Part shown: piece after piece, positions 58,100 to 64,000 of the stretch
Layout: each line of letters opens with the position of its first letter
Position numbering within the stretch: position 1 is the stretch's first letter
Origin: Chlamydiales bacterium
GTDB taxonomy: Bacteria; Chlamydiota; Chlamydiia; Chlamydiales; JACKPQ01
Direction: 5' to 3'
Length of the DNA stretch: 64,000 nt
Assembly: GCA_024233435.1 (NCBI GenBank)
Contig: JACKPQ010000002.1
Coordinates: forward strand, 577,586-641,585
The notes under the pieces: model-generated
The model's input: only the letters and a program-made list of their open reading frames with translations
Databases searched by the model: none
What the model was told of the DNA's origin: nothing
Made by a program: the position numbers and the translations under genes

Positions 58100-58633
58100 T
58101 TAATTGTTTCCGAATGGATTGGCTGGAGAAGTGTTTGGTGTTGAACCAGGCAGCTGGTTTGGGTCTTGAGTGTTACCGGGCGTGATTTTATCATCATAAG
58201 GAGATGTAGAGGGTGGGGTTTTTGATCCTTTCGGCTGCTTTGGAGTTTTTGGAGCCTTTTGTTTCGGCGCTGGTTTTGGTGGAGTTATCGGCTTTTGCTC
58301 TTGAACGCTTCCCGGTGGCATTGGAGGCTCTTGCGGCAGATCTTCTGGACTCATGGTATCGACGTGGCGCACTCGAACGCTAGTCTGAGATGTTTCATTG
58401 GTGAGAGTGTACGGGTAGTCTACATTGCCTGTATAGTCGATTTTGACTCTAAAGGGGGTAACCCAAAGTTGTGTGTAATTGATATCTTCTGGTGCTACTT
58501 CCCAAATGGAGTTATCGCTCAATCGGAGAACGCGCCCGCCATGCAGGTTTTCGGTGATGGCCAGCGGTTCAGCAGGAGGTTTATAAGTTTGCGATGTGCT
58601 AAAAGCTAGTAATAGGGCAATGATCCAGTTCAT
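58100..58633 (-). CDS. Secreted Pro/Lys-rich protein of the same family as the 12.4-13.6 kb pair
   Basis: 177 residues from the ATG at 58633, which starts a signal peptide 'NWIIALLLAFSTS'. Any longer frame upstream only reads MITE sequence. The N-terminal half has 'GRVLRLSDNSIWEVAPEDI', matching 'DTVYILSDGSHWKIHADDL' of the 13015 protein in spacing. The C-terminal half is a low-complexity Pro/Lys/Thr tail ('PPKPAPKQKAPKTPKQPKG') that may cross the periplasm or bind the cell wall. Function unknown. Confidence 0.65.
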   Translation of the reverse strand: MNWIIALLLAFSTSQTYKPPAEPLAITENLHGGRVLRLSDNSIWEVAPEDINYTQLWVTPFRVKIDYTGNVDYPYTLTNETSQTSVRVRHVDTMSPEDLPQEPPMPPGSVQEQKPITPPKPAPKQKAPKTPKQPKGSKTPPSTSPYDDKITPGNTQDPNQLPGSTPNTSPANPFGNN

Positions 58634-58722
58634 AAGCCCATCATAACTTTTTTGGAATTTGCTGCAATGGAAGAATCGCGGCTTATTTCTTGTGCCAAAA
58701 GTTTTAAAAATTATCGACAAGG

Positions 58723-58894
58723 TATATACCTCATTTATGGATTGATATCGGTAAGATTTAACAAAATTCAGGTGGAAGGTTGTACCAGTTTTGGCAAATC
58801 TCATAGCAAATCCGCTATAGGTGAGGCAAAAATTGTGCAAGATTTCCCTGAATTGCTTAAAGGTTAGTGATATAAACCCATAACTGGGGTTATA
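58723..58894. mobile_element. MITE-like element, copy 2
   Basis: 172 bp, the same length as copy 1 at 18873. The interior is nearly identical from 58777 to 58877 (same short frame '(I)QVE...FGKSHSKSAIGEAKIVQDFPEL'), while the terminal inverted repeats have diverged (ATATACCTCATTTATGG left, CCATAACTGGGGTTATA right). The rest of the 58634-58905 gap shows no gene. The right end lies 11 bases before the yrbG start, as copy 1 does before dnaG. Confidence 0.75.
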
Positions 58895-58905
58895 TATCTA
58901 ATATT

Positions 58906-59847
58906 ATGTGGCTAGCGATTTTTATGGTTTTTTTGGGTGTGGTGTTGCTGTGGGGCGGTGCTGAGGCTATGGTTAAAGGCGCGGTGAAACTGGCTCTTGA
59001 CCTCGGTGTGCCATCTCTTGTTGTTGGGCTAACAGTTGTGGCGATTACAACATCGCTGCCAGAGGCGTTTGCGAGTATTACCGCTCAGGTTGTAGGTCAT
59101 GAGGGTAATGTTGCACTAGGTAATGTGATTGGCTCGAATATTGCGAATTTGGGGCTGGTGCTTGGAATTGCGCTCATGATTTGCCCGCTCGATATTCCGG
59201 TTGTAATCAAAAGACGAGAAATGCCGATTGTGGTTTTGGCTTCTTTGCTTCTCTTTGCGCTGATGTTTTTTGGTGCCATCGGCCGGTGGGAAGGGGTGCT
59301 TTTGCTGGTTGGGATGGTCGCGTACACGCTTTACCAATTTAAAATATCTGAGCAGGAAAAGAGCATTGCCAAGCAGGCTTTGCAGCAAGAAGTGGTTGCA
59401 AAGTTAACGCTATGGCGTGAGATTTTGCTTGTGATTGTGGGGGTTGGATTGCTCATTGTGGGCGCAAGTTTTTTAATTAAGGGTGCCATTGCAATTGCAA
59501 CGCATTTTGGGATGTCCCAGCGCGTGATTGGCTTGACCATTGTTGCAATCGGGAGCTCGTTTCCAGAAATTGCCACAGTGGTAGTGGCAGCCATGAAGAG
59601 GCGCACTGATTTGATTTTGGGCAATGTATTTGGAAGCAATATCTACAATGTTACGATGGTGGCAGGGTTCGCAGCAGTGGTTGCACCAATTCACTTTTCC
59701 CCTCGTATGCTAGCTGTTGATATCCCTGTGATGCTCGCCTTTACTGTAGCTGCTTGGGCGCTTGTCCACTTTAGAAAGCGGCTCGGGCGCATTGTCGGTA
59801 TTGGCTTTGTTTTATCGTATCTTTTTTATTTGGGATATGTCATCTGA
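58906..59847 (+). CDS. yrbG: Calcium/sodium antiporter (CaCA family, YrbG-like)
   Basis: 313 residues, ten hydrophobic helices in two inverted halves. Each half has its alpha-repeat: 'VVAITTSLPEAFASITAQVVGHEGNVALGNVIGSNIANLGLVLG' and 'IVAIGSSFPEIATVVVAAMKRRTDLILGNVFGSNIYNV', with the conserved Glu and the G-N-x-x-G-S-N sequence that form the ion sites. It would exchange Ca2+ for Na+ or H+ across the inner membrane. No clear ribosome-binding site; a -10-like TATATA from the MITE end lies nine bases before the ATG. Confidence 0.9.
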   Translation: MWLAIFMVFLGVVLLWGGAEAMVKGAVKLALDLGVPSLVVGLTVVAITTSLPEAFASITAQVVGHEGNVALGNVIGSNIANLGLVLGIALMICPLDIPVVIKRREMPIVVLASLLLFALMFFGAIGRWEGVLLLVGMVAYTLYQFKISEQEKSIAKQALQQEVVAKLTLWREILLVIVGVGLLIVGASFLIKGAIAIATHFGMSQRVIGLTIVAIGSSFPEIATVVVAAMKRRTDLILGNVFGSNIYNVTMVAGFAAVVAPIHFSPRMLAVDIPVMLAFTVAAWALVHFRKRLGRIVGIGFVLSYLFYLGYVI

Positions 59848-61316
59848 AGGGCTTGATAAAGCGCGCGCATACAAGGCGGCTTATGATCATGCTTTGCTAA
59901 AATACTTTGGGCCTGCTCATAGTGCTTCCAAGCCTCACTTGGCGAAAATCGCATGAGCTTGAGCTGCGCCAGGTAATACTCGACAGTGGGTTGGGTGTTG
60001 TCGAGTTTATGCAGTTTTTCAAGAGCGATGAGCGCTTGTGCGTGGTTGTTGAGCTGAAAGTGTGTAACAGCTAAATGAAACCACCCATCGCGAAATTTTG
60101 GATATTTTTTTAGGATCGACTGCAGCTGCTCTTGCTTATTGAGAATGGATGCGCGCGTTTCATCGACGTGAGAAAAAACCGCTTTGATTCCCTCGATGCT
60201 GGCCTGCCCGCTTAGGTAATCGCTTGGCAGAGTTTCGCATATGAGAGAGCCTTCAAGCGGCTTGCTTGCAATTTGCTCTAGCAAGTGTCTGCCTTTGGCT
60301 GTCTCGCCAATGAAAAGATAATTGTAGCCAAGCAGCATATTTAAAAGCGCATCACCTGGCAGGTAGGGAAGCGCTTTTTCATAAAGGGTGATTGCCTCTT
60401 TGTGATTTTCATTCTGCCAGCAGACGGCAGCTTGGTTGACAAAGGCCAGACCAATCACTTCTTTAATATTGCGAGTTTGTAAGCTTTTTGTGTGAATGCT
60501 TAAGTAAGATTTAGAGGGAACATCAATGCCTCGAGCGGTGGTCTCAATGTTGACAACCTTATCTGGATTTTGGCGATAGCGGATATAGATATGTCCAGGT
60601 GGAGTGACAATTTCAAGGGGGAGGTTTAGGCGCTGCGCTATGCTCAAATACAAAATCGAAACGCCCAAGCAAACCCCTTTTCGAGAGTCCATCACCGCTG
60701 GTAAAAAGGTGTACAGATCAACATCATCTGTCCAAAGCGAGTGGGGCGGAAACCGATAGCGCATTTCATGGAAAATAAAATCGTTGATCGCATTGATTTT
60801 ATCGATATCAGTAGAATTGAGATTGAGGCGAGCCCCAATTTGCAGTGCCATGAGATCAAGGGTTGCTTCATATTGGCGAATTTGGATGGGGTCTTTGACA
60901 TCTTGCAAAAGAAGAGCGCGAGCTAGATCGATTTCGTGCACTGGCAAAGCCATTAAATCGCTTTTGTTCCAGACAAAATGGCCTTGTAGTTTTCGGTTAT
61001 GCAAGTGAGATGCGATCGAGTCGATGAGATCTAAGGCTGCTACATCAAGCACTGGGGGCTCATCAAGGGGCTGGCGATTGACCAAAGCGATAAGCGGCTG
61101 CAAATCAAGCGTTGGAAGGGCCATTTTATTGGGCTGGTTTGTTCCCAAAAGCTTCCAGGCGCAAGCTAGGGCTTTTTGACCTTCAGGCGTGTCTGGATAG
61201 AGTTGGTAGAAGGCTAGCTGCTTAGAGATCGATGAAGGGTCAAGAGAGGCATGTAGCGTCTTTATTTGAGCGTTTGCAAAGACAGCGATGGGGGCGAGCA
61301 TCCAGAAAAGCTTCAT
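59826..61316 (-). CDS. SirB1-like transglutaminase-fold protein with TPRs, exported
   Basis: 496 residues. N-terminal signal peptide 'KLFWMLAPIAVFANA', then a SirB1/Transglut_core2 domain (about 150-300): 'INDFIFHEMRYRF', 'SRKGVCLGVSILYLSIAQRLNLPLEIVTPPGHIYIRY' with the Cys and His of the transglutaminase-like site. The C-terminal 190 residues read as TPRs ('AAVCWQNENHKEAITLYEKALPYLPGDALLNMLLG', 'GWFHLAVTHFQLNNHAQALIALEKL'). Catalytic activity is not known for this family. Coupled to malQ (ATGA) and overlapping yrbG by 22 bases. Confidence 0.8.
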   Translation of the reverse strand: MKLFWMLAPIAVFANAQIKTLHASLDPSSISKQLAFYQLYPDTPEGQKALACAWKLLGTNQPNKMALPTLDLQPLIALVNRQPLDEPPVLDVAALDLIDSIASHLHNRKLQGHFVWNKSDLMALPVHEIDLARALLLQDVKDPIQIRQYEATLDLMALQIGARLNLNSTDIDKINAINDFIFHEMRYRFPPHSLWTDDVDLYTFLPAVMDSRKGVCLGVSILYLSIAQRLNLPLEIVTPPGHIYIRYRQNPDKVVNIETTARGIDVPSKSYLSIHTKSLQTRNIKEVIGLAFVNQAAVCWQNENHKEAITLYEKALPYLPGDALLNMLLGYNYLFIGETAKGRHLLEQIASKPLEGSLICETLPSDYLSGQASIEGIKAVFSHVDETRASILNKQEQLQSILKKYPKFRDGWFHLAVTHFQLNNHAQALIALEKLHKLDNTQPTVEYYLAQLKLMRFSPSEAWKHYEQAQSILAKHDHKPPCMRALYQALQMTYPK

Positions 61317-62830
61317 TCAATTACCTCTTGCATTAACTCTTTAAGCTTATCATGAGCAACCATTTCTTCGATGGATAGCTGATAGCGATAGGTCCAATTA
61401 GTTGATAAGATTTCTCCAGGGCGATTGATGCGCTCATCTTCTGGATCTTCAGATGTGAGACCCACACAATCGAGATATTCGGTAAGTAGATTGACGTGCA
61501 GCAGGGTTGGCGAGTGATGAGAGGCGCGCAGTATCATCTTTTGGCGCTCTAGGGTTAGCTTTTCTTCGTAAGGCCATCCCATCATTTGGCAGAAAAGCTG
61601 GGCTTGGCTTGGAAAATCATGATACCAACCGCGCAGCGTTTTTAAGTCGTGTGTTGAAACCATAGACAAGTTAATAGGGTCGTGACTGGCAATGGGGATG
61701 TATGGACCCTTGCCCTTATCAGCGCGCTCAATTGTGAGGATGCGCGTCCCCGGTATTCCCATCGAGCGAATCAGAGTGTCTGCTCCATCGGGCATCGATC
61801 CGAGGTCATCGGCGACAGGGAGCATGTCTGAGAATTGAATCATGTTGGATAAAATTTCTTGTCCTTGAGCAAGGACAAGGCCCGGCTCTGAGGGGATATA
61901 GCTACCATCAATAGGCTCGTGATGGAGCGGAATGGCCCAGATGCGAAAAAACCCAATGATGTGATCGATGCGGTACATGTGGTAGAAATTGCTTGCAAAA
62001 TGCAGGCGGTCTTTCCAAAAGCTATAGCCACTTTGTGCAATTGCAGGCCAGTTATAAAGAGGGAAGTTCCAATACTGGCCGTTGGGGTTAAAAATATCAG
62101 GTGGGGCGCCTGCAGCTAGCGACTCATCAAAGAAATGGTTCGTGTACCAGACACCAGAGCTGTCACCGTTAATCAAAATTGGGATGTCGCCAAGAATTTT
62201 TACCCCTTGGGAATCTGCATGCTCACGCACCTTCTTGAGTTGGTTGTAGCAAAGGTACTGGATCATGCAATAGAACTCGACCTCGGTAGCGTGCTCATTG
62301 CACAAAGTGCTTAACTGCTCGTGAGAGATATGGCGGATCGCTTCAGGCCACTTGCGCCAAGGTTTTTGGAGTTCTTTATCTTTTAAAGCTCGGAATAGGG
62401 CGTAAGGTTTAAGCCAGGTGCATCCATTGCAAAATTTTTCATAATCTTCTGTTTTCTTAAAAGACGTTTCGTAGTGGTTTCTCAGTTTTGCCATCTTCCA
62501 GTTGAGAACTTCTAAGTAATCGACCCTCTCCTTCGTGATTGGAGGAGCTCCTGCAATGTCTTCCAGCCGTAAATAGATTGGGTGAAGGGCGCATGCAGAT
62601 AAAGCGCTGTATGGAGAAGTCAGAATGCCCGAATCGTTAACAGGGAGAAGTTGAATGATATCAAAACCAATCTCTTTGCACCAATCGATTAGGGGAATCA
62701 AGTCCAAATATTCGCCGCAACCGGCGCTATCTTTTGAGTGCAAGCCAAGGAGCGAAACGACAAACCCATGGTGATGGTGGGTACCAATCTTTTTCCAGAC
62801 ATTTTTAAGTGGAGTTTCCAATGGGTCCAT
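61313..62830 (-). CDS. malQ: 4-alpha-glucanotransferase
   Basis: GH77 amylomaltase transferring alpha-1,4-glucan segments; with GlgA it works in glycogen turnover. The 505-residue protein has 'GCGEYLDLIPLIDWCKEIGFDIIQLLPVNDSG', 'YSALSACALHPIYLRLE', the nucleophile Asp in 'YRIDHIIGFFRIW' and the third acid in 'STHDLKTLRGW'. The acid/base position, normally Glu in [A/G]-E-D-L-G, reads A-D-D-L-G. The ATG at 62830 is used; a promoter-like pair ends six bases upstream. The stop overlaps the transglutaminase-like gene (ATGA). Confidence 0.9.
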   Translation of the reverse strand: MDPLETPLKNVWKKIGTHHHHGFVVSLLGLHSKDSAGCGEYLDLIPLIDWCKEIGFDIIQLLPVNDSGILTSPYSALSACALHPIYLRLEDIAGAPPITKERVDYLEVLNWKMAKLRNHYETSFKKTEDYEKFCNGCTWLKPYALFRALKDKELQKPWRKWPEAIRHISHEQLSTLCNEHATEVEFYCMIQYLCYNQLKKVREHADSQGVKILGDIPILINGDSSGVWYTNHFFDESLAAGAPPDIFNPNGQYWNFPLYNWPAIAQSGYSFWKDRLHFASNFYHMYRIDHIIGFFRIWAIPLHHEPIDGSYIPSEPGLVLAQGQEILSNMIQFSDMLPVADDLGSMPDGADTLIRSMGIPGTRILTIERADKGKGPYIPIASHDPINLSMVSTHDLKTLRGWYHDFPSQAQLFCQMMGWPYEEKLTLERQKMILRASHHSPTLLHVNLLTEYLDCVGLTSEDPEDERINRPGEILSTNWTYRYQLSIEEMVAHDKLKELMQEVIE

Positions 62831-62836
62831 ACCCGC

Positions 62837-62866
62837 ACAATACCGTTTATTGGCATTCGTTGACAA
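62837..62866 (-). promoter_or_regulatory. Promoter of malQ (possibly leaderless)
   Basis: Minus strand: -35 TTGTCA (62861-62866), 18-bp spacer, -10 TATTGT (62837-62842), then six bases to the ATG. No Shine-Dalgarno apart from GCGGGT. Confidence 0.45.
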
Positions 62867-62889
62867 CGATCGGTTAAAACATATCGAAA

Positions 62890-64000
62890 TTAGGGTACGC
62901 AACCTGTATCAAAATTGACTGGACCTGCACCCGTAATGGCCACGGTACCAACGTTATTTGTAGCTAAATCGGCCAGGGACTGGGTCACATTGATTACGGA
63001 TCCAGCGACTGCATCGAACTGATAAGAGTTAGCGACGTTGGAATCAAGAGATGCGCACATGGATATACCGACGATAGGGAGCTCAAACACGACATCGTTT
63101 GTCGTGCTTGAAGTGTTGCCAGTGTATAGCATGCCGGTGTAGTTTGATTCGGTGGAGAGGAATGAGGCGATGGATCCGGTCGTATTGACAATGATGTTGT
63201 TCTGGATGGTGCCACCGTTTGATGATAAATTTGGGGAGGTAAGTATTGCTGCAGCTGTGCCTGGCGCATCGACAACAATATCGTTATTTGCAAAGAGAAA
63301 GTTGGTTGCTATTGAAGGATGAACCACTCCGCCTGCGGCATTAATCTTAGATAATCTAACGAGGTTATTATCAAAAATTAATGAAGAGTTTGTAAATGAT
63401 GCAATGTTCATCTGATTTGATTTAGCTGAGCCAATCGATGTAAACGTGTTGTTTCTAACCATGGTATTTGTTGCCGTTGTTTGCCAGCTACCAAGAGCAG
63501 ATGTTTGTGTATATTCAAACTCGTTATCTTCGACAATTAGTGTATTTATATCAACCATAAAAAGAGAAACGGCGGTTTCAGTAAAGCGATTGCAAGTTAA
63601 ACTTACGACATTAGTCCCAACACCTGATATGAAAGTGTGTATGGTGCCGTTACGAAGCTCAAATCCGCGAATATAAATATCGGCAGAAGTGCCAAACTCA
63701 ACAATAATGAAGCCTCCTGGATTGGTGAGCACAGGGTAGGATGTGTTCAAAGGAGGCAGCGCTATTGAAACCCCTTGTGCTGTTGGAACAAGCTGATCAC
63801 AGGCTCCACCAAGAAGGGGGCATTGAGGGGCGGGGAACTGCCCTACAAAAGTGCCTCCCAATACGTAGATACACTGGCATGGCGTTATTGCGAGTGCAGC
63901 GGCTAAATCATTGAAAGGATGCTCAAATGTGCCATCTCCGCCTGGGGGAGCATCGCCATCAACAAATAAGCATTCGATATCAAAAGTATACCGAAGGCTA
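62890..64000 (-). CDS. Barrel/beta-helix surface protein, paralogue 3, partial (N-terminus beyond window)
   Basis: 370 codons are open to the window edge, so the N-terminal barrel expected from the paralogues would lie outside. The visible part starts with the passenger lead-in 'CLFVDGDAPPGGDGTFEHPF' and 'CQCIYVLGGTFVG', aligned with 'FFVDNTSSSDGTFESPYPTL...IIYVYPGDGT' of the first paralogue. It continues as a Thr/Asn/Ser-rich right-handed beta-helix ('NTMVRNNTFTSIGSAKSNQ', 'NFLFANNDIVVDAPGTAAAIL') and ends F-D-T-G-C-V-P. It carries additional cysteines in 'PQCPLLGGACDQ'. The barrel is inferred from homology. Confidence 0.7.
   Translation of the reverse strand, partial: SLRYTFDIECLFVDGDAPPGGDGTFEHPFNDLAAALAITPCQCIYVLGGTFVGQFPAPQCPLLGGACDQLVPTAQGVSIALPPLNTSYPVLTNPGGFIIVEFGTSADIYIRGFELRNGTIHTFISGVGTNVVSLTCNRFTETAVSLFMVDINTLIVEDNEFEYTQTSALGSWQTTATNTMVRNNTFTSIGSAKSNQMNIASFTNSSLIFDNNLVRLSKINAAGGVVHPSIATNFLFANNDIVVDAPGTAAAILTSPNLSSNGGTIQNNIIVNTTGSIASFLSTESNYTGMLYTGNTSSTTNDVVFELPIVGISMCASLDSNVANSYQFDAVAGSVINVTQSLADLATNNVGTVAITGAGPVNFDTGCVP

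Noticed and set aside
58634..58840. Longer N-terminus for the secreted protein at 58100
   Set aside because: The extra 69 residues translate the MITE and its flank; the signal peptide starts at the internal ATG (58633).
58652..58867. 71-codon plus-strand frame ending in the MITE-encoded peptide
   Set aside because: It begins outside the element and reads through its end; the same peptide exists in copy 1 in a different upstream context, so it belongs to the repeat rather than to a gene.
63981..63996. Third copy of the TATACCGAAG repeat seen before htpX
   Set aside because: It lies inside the coding sequence of the third surface protein and is single, so chance is the simpler explanation.

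Overview
The window reads as a chromosomal segment of an environmental (non-Chlamydiaceae) member of the Chlamydiales, probably an amoeba-associated lineage. The evidence is gene order and gene form. The block rnpA-rpmH / rpmJ-rpsN, then uvrC-mutS-dnaG, then glyQS-pgsA-glgA-tRNA-rplY-pth-rpsF-rpsR-rplI-ispE follows what I remember of the CT784-CT804 order in Chlamydia trachomatis. The glycyl-tRNA synthetase is a fused alpha-beta protein, L36 is the 45-residue chlamydial form, and methionine aminopeptidase carries an N-terminal SEC-C motif. Heptose-synthesis genes (hldD, hldE), inverse-autotransporter-like proteins and many secreted or two-helix membrane proteins without clear relatives argue against a human-type Chlamydia.

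Layout. 1-5.1 kb: partial alpha/beta hydrolase, poly(A) polymerase, aromatic amino acid transporter, DUF367-like protein, a thioredoxin-fold protein without its cysteines, a membrane protein and a DUF4143 ATPase remnant. 5.3-9.7 kb: uvrD, rnpA, rpmH diverging from rpmJ-rpsN, a flavin reductase, a GYF protein and Asp23. 9.7-13.6 kb: first beta-barrel/beta-helix surface protein and a tandem pair of small secreted proteins. 13.6-20.9 kb: uvrC, mutS and dnaG with a MITE-like repeat just before dnaG. 21-24 kb: secreted protein, DCC thiol oxidoreductase and the second barrel/beta-helix protein. 23.9-26.8 kb: accessory stretch with a DUF4143 ATPase and a secreted tyrosine phosphatase bracketed by a 94-bp direct repeat that duplicates the end of glyQS. 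26.8-40.4 kb: core block of translation, phospholipid, glycogen, isoprenoid and heptose genes. 40.4-50.7 kb: transporter, AspA-like hydrolase, HtpX, M20 dipeptidase, map, a SnoaL-LuxR regulator, truA, marC, phospholipase D and rpmB. 50.7-55.5 kb: sthA, a leucine-rich-repeat protein, a second DUF4143 ATPase between short direct repeats and a two-helix membrane protein. 55.5-64 kb: clpB with a CIRCE-like operator, a secreted Pro/Lys-rich protein, second MITE copy, yrbG, a transglutaminase-like TPR protein, malQ and a third barrel/beta-helix gene cut by the window end.

How it works together. Most of the window is housekeeping: DNA repair and replication (UvrD, UvrC, MutS, DnaG), translation (L34, L36, S14, L25, S6, S18, L9, L28, GlyQS, Pth, Map, TruA, tRNA-Gln), glycogen (GlgA, MalQ), envelope (PgsA, HldD, HldE, a GT2) and stress (ClpB, HtpX, Asp23). 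Genes are packed tightly, with many ATGA overlaps. Between these blocks sit the host-facing candidates: three surface barrel/beta-helix proteins, a secreted eukaryotic-like tyrosine phosphatase, a leucine-rich-repeat protein, a phospholipase D-like protein, three related small secreted proteins and several Inc-like two-helix proteins.

The most unusual signals are two gene cassettes bracketed by direct repeats that copy the 3' end of a neighbouring gene, a 172-bp inverted-repeat element present twice in the same position relative to a downstream start codon, and a recurring promoter layout that would give leaderless mRNAs. All family assignments come from reading motifs by eye; no search was run.
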